DNA from: Agapetus fuscipes
Lineage: Eukaryota; Arthropoda; Insecta; Trichoptera; Glossosomatidae
Direction of reading: 5' to 3'
NCBI GenBank assembly: GCA_951799405.1
Contig: OX637334.1
Coordinates: 2,976,001 to 3,040,000, forward strand
DNA: 64,000 bases
Position numbers and translations under genes: made by a program. Below the pieces are notes generated by a model. It searched no databases. It was not told where the DNA came from and was given only the letters and a program-made list of their open reading frames with translations. Shown piece after piece: positions 1-10,544 of this stretch (position 1 is the first letter of the stretch; each line of letters starts with the position of its first letter).

Positions 1-258
1 TGTTTGAGCTTTTCTTGGGATAAACAGCACATATCTGCCAATATATCCTGAAGGAATTCTCGGCGTGGTCATCCTCAGGCATTTGTCTCCTGGATCATTC
101 CCTCAATTATGGTATGCAAGAGACATTCCTTCATTTTGCATGCTCTCATATTCAGCTATATCTACCTTTTCCAGTAGTTCTTGGAGGTCTGCTATACTCT
201 CTGCCAAAATTATGGTGTCTTCAGCATTTCGTATGTTGTTGATACACCCCCATTAATT
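1..258 (-). pseudogene. Non-LTR reverse transcriptase fragment (decayed)
   Basis: The reverse strand reads INNIRNAEDTIILAESIADL, which matches the catalytic block of LINE reverse transcriptases where YADD is expected; here it has decayed to NAED. A second frame then reads KECLLHTIIEGMIQ, two stops, and REFLQDILADM. The same C-terminal block occurs in the LINE remnant near 59.2 kb (LLHAIMEKM, EYLEDLLV). The catalytic box and the extreme C-terminus lie too close together, so an internal deletion is inferred. The element runs off the left edge of the window. It is a dead copy, because the active-site aspartates are altered and the frame is broken. Confidence 0.7.
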
Positions 259-259
259 T

Positions 260-1009
260 GTACTCCTCTATTAGATATTTCAAGAGATTCAGAAGAAAAT
301 AGCGCTCACCAAATAGATCATTCACATTTAACTGGTCTTTAATTTGAATAACAAGCAGCTTTGATTTGAATTCCAGAGTGTCTTGACATGTTTTTCAGTT
401 TTGATGTTTCTTTTTAATACAGGCGTTATTACCGAAAAAAACTTCCGCCGCACCTTCCCTATGTGTTATCATGCACTCCTGAACCAACAACCATTATAAT
501 CCGTCATTCGAGTTATTAAAATGATTTATTTTTCGTCCTCTCGGCAGTTAGAACTTTTGTTAGTGTGCCGATTTCAATTGTCAATTCAACAAACTTCAAA
601 TGAACACAATGCCTTTATTTTTAGATGGACAACTTTAATATAATGTTCCAAAAATTCACAAAAGTTAACTTCATTTATAACACTTATTTTCACTAAAAAA
701 CTGACCCGATTTATGCTTTATTATGCTTTAAACAAAAACGACTTCCAACTCAATATTTTGACAACAACGCAACTGTCAAAACACGTCACAGCGTCCTAGG
801 ATAAACTATCAACATGTACAAGAGTATGATCGTTTCAGTTTATTTTGCAAATTCAAAACAGCAATAAATACTGCTTTTTCTTACTTCAAATCCTTTAAAT
901 AAACAGTTTATAGGTTCAAAAGTGTATTTAATTTTTATACAAGAGTAATAAATGCATTTATGATAATTTTTAGTAAATATGCATGCAACTGCGACATACC
1001 TTGCACTTT
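260..1009. other. AT-rich intergenic sequence, nothing recognised
   Basis: No long ORF, tRNA-like box or terminal inverted repeat was recognised here. The sequence is AT-rich with homopolymer runs. Confidence 0.5.
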
Positions 1010-1600
1010 TTTCGTTAGATATAAATCAGTCATGTACCTCTTCAATTTCATGAGCTCCTGGTATCCGTGACTTCATTTCAAGTCAACGCTGATTGGATGT
1101 TAAAATGTCAACAAACCAGCGTCCTCCGACAAACCACAAGTATGAACGTAACAATTTATATTTTATTAAAAAAAACATTAATAATACTACTTATTATTAC
1201 TTCATATATTTTTTAAATATTTTGTTATCGCTTACTGAATTTAATTCAGATTTTAAATGCATGATTTAACATTATACCTATTGACATTATGAATGAAATG
1301 AAATACACTACAGGCTTACCTTGTGATATTTCCCTAGAAATAAATCTTTCATTTACCTCCTCGTATTTCATGTGCTCCGGGTATCCGTGAGGTTATTTTA
1401 GTTAGCATTTATGTCCCACAGGTGTCGATGTCTAATTACGTATGGATTATTTCTTCATAATTGATTTCCATTAGGTTGTTTTAGTTCAAAAGTGATACAC
1501 AGATGTCAATGCTTGCAGTAATTTTTGCCACTTAAATATCTCTTCAAGTTTCATTTACTCCTTGTATTAGTTAGGTACTTGTAAAGAAAAATACACGGAT
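1010..1600 (+). repeat. Degenerate direct repeats with a TATCCGTGA core
   Basis: Segments at about 1010-1095 and 1325-1410 share the order ATAAATC, ATTTACCTC-like, TTTCATG-GCTCC, GGTATCCGTGA. A weaker third copy (TCTCTTCAAGTTTCAT, ACTCC) lies near 1530-1600. The spacing is irregular, so this is a decayed array or overlapping old insertions, not a satellite. Confidence 0.45.
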
Positions 1601-1700
1601 GTCAATGAATTATTGCTAGATCTTCAACGTCCATCGACTTCTGGCATCAATGAGTTCTTCGTTTTCTGCCACTTAAATCTAAGATTGTCGATCATCTTTC

Positions 1701-1842
1701 AGATTGGGTTTTTATATTGTAGGTCCACATGCGGAATGTGTTAGCGCGAAATTATGCGTGTCTGCTTGTGGGAATGCATTTAATATGAATTTCAAATGAT
1801 ACATATCTTTGCATCTTGGATTAAGATTTTAGATTTAGATGC
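1701..1842 (+). repeat. SR300 repeat, 3' half
   Basis: This is the 3' half of the window's commonest repeat. It runs from TTTTTATATTGTAGGTCCACATGC through GCGCGAA and TGCTTGTGGGAATGCAT to the terminal TTAGATT-type heptamers. The 5' half is missing. Confidence 0.8.
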
Positions 1843-1929
1843 TGCAGCCCTAAATAGGCTTTGGTGCTATTATCGGAAGGTTTCATAACACTATTTTATT
1901 TCTATGGATCAAATGTTTGAAATAGCGAA

Positions 1930-2057
1930 TGAATGCCAGGATAAAAAGATATATAATAGGAGGGCTTGTATGAAAAAGGTTATGACTCTGGATGAAATGA
2001 AAGAAGTATGTAAGGACAAGAAGAAGTGGCGGCTAATCTGCGATGTTGATTTATAAT
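1930..2057 (+). pseudogene. LINE 3' end (C-terminal tail of an RT)
   Basis: The + strand encodes CMKKVMTLDEMKEVCKDKKK followed by WRLICDVDL and a stop. This is the last ~30 residues of a non-LTR retrotransposon family seen again at 33.6, 48.2, 49.9, 61.1 and 62.7 kb. All copies are extremely 5'-truncated, as expected from incomplete target-primed reverse transcription. Confidence 0.7.
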
Positions 2058-2175
2058 GTTGGCTTATTCATTTATGTTACATTTTTTGTATAGGGAAGTT
2101 TTGACTTTTTTTTGTACATATTTCTTTTTCAGATTTTATTGTTTTTATATACTTCAATGTTATTTATTATTTGTA

Positions 2176-2310
2176 TTCCTTGACTTATAGGTTGGTATGA
2201 GGCTGGCCACCAATACTGTAAAAAATAGTTCACTTTGTCAACGTCACCCCTGTGTCAGGGATGGTCGGAAAAAGTTGCAGGGCTTACGTTCATTTGAGGT
2301 TAAAATGGAG
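2176..2310 (+). repeat. SR300 repeat, 5' half
   Basis: It begins with the family's precise 5' terminus TTCCTTGACTTATAGGTTGG and reads through TGTCAGGG to CATTTGAGG. An ORF starting at the internal ATG is a by-product of the repeat and is not called as a gene. Confidence 0.85.
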
Positions 2311-2449
2311 TTCTACAAAGTTTCCGCTAAAACATTCCATAAAATGCGTATTAATGTTTATACATCACTGAAGTTTGTTGATACCTACATTTATTTTTTT
2401 ACAATTCCTTGAATTACAAGTTAGTCTGTGGATGATGGTTACCCATGTC

Positions 2450-2637
2450 ATCTTAATATAATCTAAGTTGCAAAACACATGTAACATTAAGGATTCACAT
2501 AATATGCATTTCACAAACAGACACGTACAAGTTCGCGCTTGCACATGCCGCATGTGAACCTACAACATAAAAACCAAATCTCAAATGGACATACACCTTG
2601 CGACTCTTGCCGTCCTTCCCTGAAACAGGGTTTTAAG
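2450..2637 (-). repeat. SR300 repeat
   Basis: Reverse-oriented copy starting with the heptamer-like tail (TATAATCTAAGTTGC) and ending inside the CCCTGAAACAGGG palindrome of the family. The extreme 5' end is lost. With the + copy at 2176 it forms a tail-to-tail pair. Confidence 0.8.
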
Positions 2638-3150
2638 CCACTTATTTGTTTTCAACTTTAAGTTATCGATTTTTTAATCTTTAAGTATGCCTTCTTAATC
2701 GAGTAGGTACCAAGGTTGTTAAGGAGATCACAGCCTCTTTGTTACGTGAGCTTTAAATGCAGCTGCAGATCAATTAATATAAACAAGAAATAAAAAAGTT
2801 ACAACTCTCATTTTACGAACGCAAAACTCGCGTTCAAATTAAAAGGCTTGCCACTTTCGGAGAGGAAAACGAATTAATTAAAATAAAAATAAAATACTTG
2901 AAAACATTTCCGCGTTAAAGCAAAAAAAAAAGTAAGCTCGGATTTGCGTAACCCGCGGGTTGCGTTTATGAGGTTTAAATTTTTAATCCGCCCGTGCGTG
3001 GAAATGGAGAGTGGCTGTAACAGAAGAGAATGAAAGAGGTAGGGGAGCAAGCTTCCATAATAGAACGAGACAGGGACAAAACGATACATAGCATAATGTC
3101 ACATGGGAGAACGGCACATGACAAAACATCACAAGAAAGTCAAGCTCATA

Positions 3151-3231
3151 ACTTATAGGTTAGTATGCGGCTGAGCACCCATGCTGTAGAAAATGCTTCA
3201 CTTTGCCAATGTCCACCCTGTTTCAGGGATG
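3151..3231 (+). repeat. SR300 repeat, 5' fragment
   Basis: About 80 bp of the family 5' end (ACTTATAGGTTAGTATGCGG to CCTGTTTCAGGG) inserted in the foldback element. Confidence 0.8.
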
Positions 3232-3377
3232 TTTTTGCATGTGCCGATTATGGTGTGTTCTATTTAAGGTATGTGATGTTTTGTCTTTGTGTCGTTTGGC
3301 TATAGTGATGAATTTTCTGTGTTGTTTTGTTATAGTGATGTTTTGTCATCTGATGATAATAACATTTGAATTATTTA

Positions 3378-3626
3378 TTTGGTGAGCGCTGTTTGTGTGA
3401 ATCACTCCTCAAGAGCCGTCTACGAGCTTGGTCGTCGCTGTAGAAGGTGCTAATTCTCAAGCAAGACCCAGTTGCTAAAAGGCTGGATAGATATTTATTG
3501 ACCGGTCTTTGGTAAAGGTATTTGAATTTTTCACCTAGCAAAGAGCCTAGCTGGGATTAGAACCCCCAAACCCACTACCTTCCATTTACGAGTCTGAAGT
3601 GTTAACCATTAGACTATGAACCAGTC
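3378..3626 (-). mobile_element. tRNA-derived SINE, family tS2
   Basis: Read on the reverse strand it has a tRNA-like head: box A region TAGTCTAATGGTTAACACTT and a box B-like GGTTCTAATCC. The tS2 body follows (TACCTTTACCAAAGACCGGTC, GCAACTGGGTCTTGCTTGAG) and the tail AGCGCTCACCAAAT. It splits an older foldback element. Confidence 0.85.
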
Positions 3627-3794
3627 ACATAAATGTGTTTTGTCATTTAATGTTCTGTCATTGTGATGTTTTTTCATGTGTTGTTCTATCATATGTTATT
3701 CTGCCATGCGTTGTTCTGTCATGTTTTATTATATCATGTGTCGTTATGTCATGTTCCGTTTTGTCACTGTGCCGTTCTAACATAACAACTGAGA

Positions 3795-4545
3795 GGAAGC
3801 GAGTCCATTAAAAAAGGAAATGGGTCATGCAAGAGCAGCAGGTAAAAGAGAAAATAAAAGAGATATTGTACCTACCTACGCTGAAAAAGGAAAAAATAAA
3901 AATGTTGTTCTGCGTTTGATTGGGTAGGGAAATATAAGGAAATCTGTGAAACAACAAGGAAGCTTTGATGAATCATAGTATTAAAATATGATTGAACGTT
4001 TTTTTAACGATGAAGTATTACTTTTTTTATAAACAGTAATTATGTATGTAGACAATATTAATTTTACAACCAGGAGAAATATGTTTTGTGAAAAAAAACA
4101 TACCTGTAGAGGAGACAAAGGGAATTTGGAAAATAAATACTTTTCACTGAAAAGTCATATTTTGAAGAGGAAAACCAAACTAACAGAACAATGATTGGAC
4201 AAAGCATCATTCTTAAACACATTTTTGAAAGAAAATCTTGAAAAGACGAACTAGATTCAAGAGGTCACTCAATATAATAATTAGATATATAGAGACATAT
4301 AATAAATAGAGAATACGTATAATAAATAGAGACAATATTTATAGTGCCGTTTTGTGATTAATCACTGCAAAGGCACTACGAGCACATCTCCAAAAAAAAC
4401 ATGTCTTCAATTCCGAGCTAAACGCACTTACACACTGGGGTGGGGCATTTTACAGCACAAGGCCGGCCATGCAAAAGGTACGATCCAAGTACTTGGCTTT
4501 ATAAGGTCGTTTTGGAAAAATTAATTTATTCACAACAGTACAGCG
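3795..4545. other. AT-rich spacer, nothing recognised
   Basis: Low-complexity AT-rich DNA with a short ATAATAAATAGAGA duplication near 4290-4340. No coding signal was seen. Confidence 0.5.
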
Positions 4546-4798
4546 TTCCTTGACTTATAGGTTGGTATGAGGCTGACCTCCCATACAGTAAGCAAAATGC
4601 TTCACTTTGCAAATATCACCCCTGTTTCAGGGAAGGTCGGCAACAGTTGCAGGGTTCATGTTCATTTGAGATTGGGTTTTTATATTGTAAGTTCACATGC
4701 TGCATATTTAAGCGCAGACTTATATGTGTGTGTTTGTGGAAATGCATATAATGTGAATCTCAAATGTAATATATCTTTGCAACTTAGATTCTTGTTTA
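4546..4798 (+). repeat. SR300 repeat, near full length
   Basis: Complete from GTTCCTTGACTTATAGG to TTGCAACTTAGATTCTTG. It carries all family landmarks in order: ATACAGTAAGCAAAA, CCCCTGTTTCAGGGAAGG, TTTTTATATTGTAAGTTCAC, TGTTTGTGGAAATGCAT. It is a useful reference copy for the consensus. Confidence 0.9.
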
Positions 4799-5261
4799 TG
4801 ACCCATTCATCCTGAAATCTATCTCTTAGAGTTCTTCCTGTCATACCCCTTAATACGTCAATATCTAGATTTTATGGTTTGATATTTTGCTTAGCATACT
4901 CGTAGGTATGTATATTTTGTCATCCGTTATTTACACGTCTACTTCCCTTAAGTGGAGTATGTAAATGCTGGCATGCTTTGCGGCGGGAAAGGATAATCCG
5001 TAACGAAGTGGCGATCCCTGTAGAGACCGCTCAAATCCCCGATCTGTCGATCCATCAAGATGACGTCACAAGGAGTCGGCACAATCTACCTGCTGGGGGA
5101 GGGGGGACAGGGTAAACACCCCGCCTCCCACGCGAGAGCTTTAAACACTGTCAACTGACTATTTACGAAGCGGCAATGCAGCTGAAATTTGGCAGATGGT
5201 TTTAGACGACATACGATGGGAATCAGAATAAACAAATTTATTGGACACTCTAGGTAGTTTG

Positions 5262-5318
5262 GACACTCCTACAAAGCGCCTTTGAAGTGACGTCAGTTAC
5301 GAAATGGCGCTATAAAAG
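5262..5318 (+). pseudogene. L2/CR1-like LINE 3' tail fragment
   Basis: AAAGCGCCTTTGAAGTGACG followed by GAAATGGCGCTATAAAA matches the 3' UTR end shared with remnants at 22.7, 57.0 and 58.6 kb and with the tail of the antisense LINE at 42.3 kb. Confidence 0.55.
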
Positions 5319-5336
5319 TGTAGAACTATTATTATT

Positions 5337-5508
5337 GCTGGAGTGATGTTTTCTGGTCTGTGGGAGCTGGAGCTTCCGGACGTTTCGCCCATTTCTACGA
5401 TGGGCTTCTTCAGCGTGAAGTATGATGATGAAGATGATCTTCATCGGATGCTCCAGCTCCCACAGACCACGGCAACAGATCCCGGAAAATATCACTCCAG
5501 CATCATCA
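5337..5508. repeat. Palindromic element with hammerhead-like core
   Basis: Inverted arms (GCTGGAGTGATGTTTTC / GAAAATATCACTCCAGC, and GGTCTGTGGGAGCTGGAGC / its complement) flank a centre. On the reverse strand the centre reads CTGAAGA, one extra A, a GCCCAT/ATGGGC hairpin, then GAAACGTCC (positions 5413 down to 5375). This resembles the catalytic core of hammerhead ribozymes carried by Penelope-like elements and retrozymes. The extra nucleotide at the base of stem II departs from the canonical motif. Confidence 0.6.
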
Positions 5509-5560
5509 GCCGGCCGCGTATGCCTAAAACTCTTATTCAACAAAATTATTGTTTCTGATG

Positions 5561-5756
5561 CACATTTAAGATGCCCACAAACAAGCACGTGTAAGATCGC
5601 GACTGCTTACATATTATGCTGCATGTAGGTATTTACAAAATCAGACCCAAACCTCAAATGAAGATCAACCATGCAACTCTTGCCGGCTTTCCCTGAAACA
5701 TGAGCGATGCTGAGCCAAAGTGAACGATTTGCTACACTGTAGATGGCCACCATTGA
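5561..5756 (-). repeat. SR300 repeat, truncated at the 5' end
   Basis: Reverse copy running from ATTTAAGATGCCCACAAACA through CCCTGAAACA to GATGGCCACCAT. The 24-bp 5' terminus is replaced by unrelated sequence. Confidence 0.75.
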
Positions 5757-5787
5757 ACTAATATTAAGTTATGATTTCAATCCATAA

Positions 5788-6039
5788 TCTATAATCTAAG
5801 TTGCAAATATATATAAACATTTGAAACTCATATCAAATGCATGCTCACAGACACGTGGAAGTTCGCGCTTACAAATCCTGAACGAGTACTGTACAAATTA
5901 AAATCCAAACCTCAAATGAACATAAACCCTGCAACTTTTGCCGACCTTCCTTACAAACAGGCGTGAAATTGTCAAGTGATTTTTTTTTTACAATATGGCC
6001 GGTCAGTACGTGTCAGTACCAACCTATAAGTAAAGGAAA
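5788..6039 (-). repeat. SR300 repeat, full length
   Basis: From ATCTATAATCTAAGTTGC to CCAACCTATAAGTAAAGG. It lies in tandem with the copy just upstream, in the same orientation. Confidence 0.85.
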
Positions 6040-6625
6040 ATCAATGTTTTCTTAACATTGAAAAAATAAACTCGGTACAAATACCATAAACAAAAAAAAA
6101 ACGACGTCATAGTGCAGATTTCTTAGGAAAATCTAACAGATATTTCGTCATTGGTCGCTAAGAACCGTAGTCCTATATGAGAATGACGTTTCCCTGTCAA
6201 GAAAAAAGTCTATTGACAGAAAAGACACATTGAGAAGAACGAAAAAAGTGAGAAGTAAATAAATAATTTAAACCAATTTGTTCACGATGCAGTTTGTAAA
6301 AGAATTCCCGTTTTTGTTGCAGAAAGATGCATCGCATAATTACATCGGGTATTCCCGGGCAGGGGAACGGGAATTCCCCAAAGTCCGGTAAAAGGGAAGA
6401 AGCAGCTAGCTCACTCGGCTGATTTGTCTGTAATTTATGGCGGTGCCTCTTCTACCTCGCAGCCCTTATTGTGGATTTTTTCCCCCCAACCCTTGTAAAA
6501 GTATTCAAATGGACCTGCTACCTGATGGATGTCTGGACAAAACAGATCGATGCTCCCTTCAAGTCAAAAGTGAAAAATGTACAGAACGAAAAAAAACTTT
6601 GTATTTTTTCTCATCTGTATTACCA
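6040..6625. promoter_or_regulatory. Unique sequence with clustered COE half-sites
   Basis: This stretch is free of the window's repeats. GAATTCCC at 6302, TATTCCCGGG at 6350 and GGGAATTCCCC near 6369 supply several ATTCCC/GGGAAT half-sites of the COE binding motif within about 80 bp. They are arranged mainly as outward palindromes rather than the ATTCCCnnGGGAAT dyad. A regulatory role is inference only. Confidence 0.25.
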
Positions 6626-6629
6626 ACCT

Positions 6630-6983
6630 TATCCAATCTAATCTAATCTAAGTTGGAAAGATATGTTACGCTAGGGATTCACATTATATCTATGCATTTT
6701 CACATGCAGACTCGTTTAAGTTCGCTCTTAAACCTGCCTCATGTCTATATAATCTATAATCTAAGTTGCAAGGATATATTCATTTTAAGTTGCCCACAAA
6801 CAAACACGTGTAGTTCGCGCTTAAAAATGCTGAATGTGTCCTTACAAATAAAATCCAAGCCTCAAATGAACATAAGCCCCCAACTTTTGCCGACCTTCCC
6901 TGGCACAGGGGTGACATTGGCAAAGTGAGCCATTTTTTACAGTATGGGTGGTCAGCCTTATACCAATCTATAAGTCAAGGAAT
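6630..6983 (-). repeat. SR300 tandem pair (3' fragment plus full copy)
   Basis: A 3' portion (6630-6737, starting with ATCTAATCTAATCTAAG) abuts a full reverse copy (about 6745-6983) that begins with its own ATCTATAATCTAAG tail. The second copy appears to have inserted into, or truncated, the first. Confidence 0.8.
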
Positions 6984-7087
6984 ACGAATAATAAATTACA
7001 TAATACAAAATAATAAATTACAAAGTGCACTATTTTTTTGTTCAACAAATAAAAAAATAAATAGGTAAAATCAAACAGTGGATTTTT

Positions 7088-7222
7088 TTAATATAAAACC
7101 CAATCTCAAATGAACATAAGCCCTGCAATCACCCTTCCTTCAAACAGGGGTGATATTGGCAAATTGAACGATTTTTACAGTATGGGAGGTCAGCCTCATT
7201 TCAGTCAATAAGTCAAGGAACT
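7088..7222 (-). repeat. SR300 repeat, 5' half
   Basis: Reverse copy of the 5' half, ending CAATAAGTCAAGGAAC. It has a small deletion around the usual GCAACTTTTGCC. Confidence 0.8.
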
Positions 7223-7320
7223 ATATTAAAAGCATTAAAAAAATGTATCTAAAACGTTGAACGTGAAAAAACAAAATATTGAAATATATTTTGGATGGTG
7301 GTGCACTGTGAAAATTCATC

Positions 7321-7488
7321 TTTTCTTTAGTTATTAAAACTCTATTTTATTTTCACTCTTTACTACTTTTTTAATTTTTGGACACAATCACCTGATGATG
7401 ATTACTGTGTAGTCGAAAACGTTTGTTTCCAAAAATGAAAAAAATAATAAAGAGTGAAAATAAAACAGAGTTTTAATAACTAAAGAAA
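7321..7488. repeat. Foldback element centred on a hammerhead-like core
   Basis: Two near-perfect ~60-bp arms (TTTTCTTTAGTTATTAAAAC ... and its complement at 7429-7488) flank 47 bp. That centre contains CTGATGA (7392-7398), one extra T, a perfect GATTAC-TGT-GTAGTC hairpin, and GAAAACG. The design matches the palindrome at 5.4 kb and relatives at 22.8, 48.3, 50.8 and 62.85 kb. I see no complete stem III or cleavage site. Confidence 0.7.
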
Positions 7489-7978
7489 ATATTGAAAGTT
7501 GTGTGAATTTTATTGATAAATAACAATTTCAACTACTGCGACTTAAATCTAGAGATCCGTTTGTTTATAGTTGTTTGTACTGGGAGTCTGCAGTTGTTTG
7601 GTGAGGTTTGATTAGCTCTGTAGCCGCTTGTAGTTTTGTGTAACGACTTTCGTTGGCAATAACGGCCGTTATGGCGGGCGTTAAGCGAATCTAACGACAC
7701 CGTTACGTCAATAGAGGTGCGCCGAATGTAATATTGAATTCTAGATAACGGATTATGTGTACTTACATAATGTATACAGCTTCTAACATAGTAAGTGTAT
7801 TATAAAACTGGAAGCTATGGTTATTTGTAGGGATCACTTCTGACAATAACAATTTAAAAACGAAGAGGTAAATAAAAGCTTTATGACCTTGGAGAGATAA
7901 AGAAACCAATCAAATACCAATAAAAAAAACTGTAGGTACATAAAACCATGGTTGCAAAGTTAAAGCTCGAAGAGAATA

Positions 7979-8190
7979 TGACCGGTCCGAAGTCTAGTGG
8001 TTAAAACTTTGGCCTCGTAATTGGAAGGTAGTGGGTTTGAATCCCGGCGGAGAACGAAAGAATATGAAATTTTTCTCACCTGTTAAAATAAATAGATTCC
8101 ACTCGACACATACGATCCCTTCGTGGAGTATCCGGATAGAAGTAACACTATATGTGTAGCTTAATTGTGATAGGTAACGAATTTCATTTA
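7979..8190 (+). mobile_element. Chimeric SINE: tS2 head with tS1 tail
   Basis: The first ~80 bp are a tS2 tRNA-like head (CCGGTCCGAAGTCTAGTGG, GGGTTTGAATCCCGGCGGAG). From about 8075 the sequence switches to the tS1 tail: CACCTGTTAAAATAAATAG, CCTTCGTGG, and TAACACTATATGTGTAGCTT. Neither parent has this combination elsewhere in the window. Template switching during reverse transcription is a likely origin. Confidence 0.75.
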
Positions 8191-8359
8191 CTGAATTGAA
8201 AACATAAATCTGATGTATTATTTTCAATCGTGGTTGTTTTAATATTTCTACTCTTGTTTAACATCCAGAAACAGTAAAGGCTCCGTAAAAATGCCATTAC
8301 ACTTATGTCTGAGTATTAAATGTTTCATAGCTCACCTTCACGAATGGGTTATTCTATCT

Positions 8360-8910
8360 CTCATCCACCCAGTGCTTGAATGGCTTATCTACCATTTGAA
8401 TCAAAGGTGACCTTAAAATGGAATCATCTTGTAAGTCCCAATCTACCAATCTGAGCTAGAAAAAAACATAAAACTCATTGTAAGGGTTGTTTTAATCTAA
8501 TATAATCTAATCTAAGTAACATTAGAGATTCACATTACATGTATTTTCACAAAACAGACATGTTTAAGTTCGCGCTTAAACATTCCGCATGTGAACCTAC
8601 AATATAAAAACCCGAATCTCAAATGAGCATACACCCTGCAACTCCTGCCGACCTTCCCTGAAATAGGGGTGAGATTGGCAAAGTGAAACATTTTCTACAG
8701 CATGGGTGGTCAGCCGCATACCAACCTATAAGTCAAGGAACATACACAACAAATTACATTTAAAAAAATGTAATTTCTTGTGTATGTTGTAAATATTTTA
8801 AAAATCAATTTCTAGCTTTTATAAGACACATTGGTCCAGTACATATACAAGCATTGCTCATGTGAAATTTGCTCTATTGAGGATAAGAAAAACAAGCACT
8901 AAAGTGACGC
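8360..8910. mobile_element. CTTGTTT-TIR MITE split by an SR300 insertion
   Basis: The left part (8360-8490: CCCAGTGCTTGAATGGCTTA, CAATCTGAGCTAG) and right part (8742-8910: TAAGACACATTGGTCCAGTA, CAAGCACTAAAGTGACG) align to the two halves of the MITE seen intact at 63.1 kb. An SR300 copy lies between them, so the MITE is older than this SR300 insertion. Confidence 0.7.
8491..8742 (-). repeat. SR300 repeat, full length, nested in a MITE
   Basis: Complete reverse copy from AATCTAATATAATCTAATC to CCTATAAGTCAAGGAAC, inserted into the centre of the CTTGTTT-TIR MITE. Confidence 0.85.
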
Positions 8911-9229
8911 TTGCTTTATTGTATTCTCTTTTGTTGTCCACCGTTTCCATTAAATTTTTACCGCTCTCCAACTGATGAAAAACTCTATATCAATTTACTC
9001 CACACCCACATGACCTTTTATTCCTGGGCACTTTGTACGTTCTGGTCAACATAACGTGATCCCACAGGGAAACTTCTGTTAGTTCTTATTCAGTATTGCT
9101 TCCAGGACAAGTAAGGAAAGGTAGCAATAAGCGACTTTATTCTGGTAGCCCACAATTACTTTGTTTTAGTACCTACACCAAAAAATCACAATGTTCTAAT
9201 TGATATTGTTTTTTAATTAAAAGAATTTA

Positions 9230-9505
9230 CCGGTTCAGTGTCTAGTGGCTGTCTAACGCTTTAGACTCAAAATCGGAAGGTCACGGATTCTATTCACGGC
9301 GGAGAAAACAAATAATTATATATGCTATTGGTGTCATTTAAAAAATCATATGCTTTTACTAAAATTCGGTCATCAAAGGTCCTCATAGCGTTACAGCAAC
9401 TGGGTCTTTTTTGACAATAAAATTGGCGCATTCTATGGCGACGACAAAACTTAAAGCTCGGGCTCTTGAAGTGTGCTTCACACAAAACAGCGCTATCCAA
9501 ATGAT
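9230..9505 (+). mobile_element. tS2 SINE
   Basis: Head CCGGTTCAGTGTCTAGTGG with a degraded box B, then the family body (CATCAAAGGTCC, AGCAACTGGGTCTT, TGGCGACGAC) and tail AACAGCGCT. It is directly followed by a tS1 copy in the same orientation. Confidence 0.75.
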
Positions 9506-9508
9506 ATT

Positions 9509-9735
9509 ATCCGGTTGATAGCTAAGTCGGTAACTTGCTTGAATTCCATTTCAGAGTCCTAGAGTTCGATCCCCACTAAGGATGTCTGAAATGATTTCCC
9601 GTTTCGGTCTTTCTTCGAAGTAAAAATAAAATACCAGCAACCTCTGGGAACTAGATTCTACATACCACGTGTAAGTTCTTTGGAAACAATGCTGTTAAAG
9701 ATACCACTGTAAGTGCGGCTTAGTTTTGTATTTTC
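9509..9735 (+). mobile_element. tS1 SINE, diverged tail
   Basis: tRNA-like head (CCGGTTGATAGCTAAGTCGG; box B AGAGTTCGATCCCC) and the family signature GAAATGATTTCCCGTTTCGG. The distal half has lost most family landmarks. Confidence 0.7.
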
Positions 9736-10350
9736 TTTCGTCCTTGTTTTTTTCAGTTTTTAAATTTCATTATCAGTTGAAACCTTCTACTTGCAGCCTT
9801 TTTACCACATCAAGCCCAGATTGTTTTCCACTAAATGAGTTCATAAGTCGTTACTACCATCCCTCTGAAGGCAATAACACCCCAAGTGTAAAAGTAAACA
9901 TTCAACCCCAACAATTACGTTAACCAAAACATGTATCAAAACCAAAACACCGCCCAAGTGAGCGTTCAAACTTCCATACATTTTTGTGAAAACGTAACGT
10001 CTGAGTTTATACTTATGGCTCTGTATACAACCATTTCCTACATACACACGCACAATGAGGGTAGAAGGGACTTTGATTAACTCTGACCCAATGTGTACAG
10101 AGCACAAACAGTACACGGAAATGAAAATTTACCGAGTATGAAATCTTTTCCGCTACACAAGAAAGAATGACGTAATTTTATTGGGACAGCAATCATCATC
10201 ATCATCATCATTGTTTGTACCACAACAAAGAATGGACTTAAGTTTCTTGAATGTATTTCTGTTCTAGCCTTTGGATAGACCACGATATGAAAATGTCCAT
10301 TCCACCATTTAGGAGGTCTTCCATTTTTTTATATTTCTATTATTCCTATT

Positions 10351-10517
10351 GTTCTTTGACAAATAGGTCGGTATGAGACTGATCCCCCCTGCTTTACAAA
10401 CTTAGTTCACTTTCGCCAACGCCACCCCGGTTTCAGGGGAAGATGGCAGGAGTTGCAAAGCTTACGTTAATGAGAGGTTTGTTTTATTTTTAATGCAAAC
10501 ATGCTGCACATTCTAAG
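10351..10517 (+). repeat. SR300 repeat, 5' two thirds
   Basis: GTTCTTTGACAAATAGGTCGG start, CCCCGGTTTCAGGGGAAG centre, and an end near CATGCTGCACATT. Confidence 0.75.
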
Positions 10518-10544
10518 TAGAATGTTCTGGTGAAATCTCGCATA

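Larger units (their letters stand above)
3055..3790. mobile_element. Decayed foldback element with 15-bp repeat arms
   Basis: Degenerate tandem repeats of the 15-mer CGACACATGACAGAA occur in this orientation at about 3060-3140. They occur in the opposite orientation (CATGTGTCGTT, TTGTCATG) at about 3232-3375 and 3630-3780. This gives inverted arms like those of the better copy at 47.4-48.0 kb. The loop and right arm are interrupted by an SR300 fragment (3151-3231) and a tS2 SINE (3378-3626), so it is older than both. Confidence 0.6.

Noticed and set aside
2197..2412. Family of similar ~70-residue ORFs (MRLTTHTVKNGSLCQCH type) at 2.2, 4.6, 15.6, 21.1 and 63.5 kb
   Set aside because: They are translations of the SR300 repeat; frames differ in length and carry no selection signature, so they are not a gene family.
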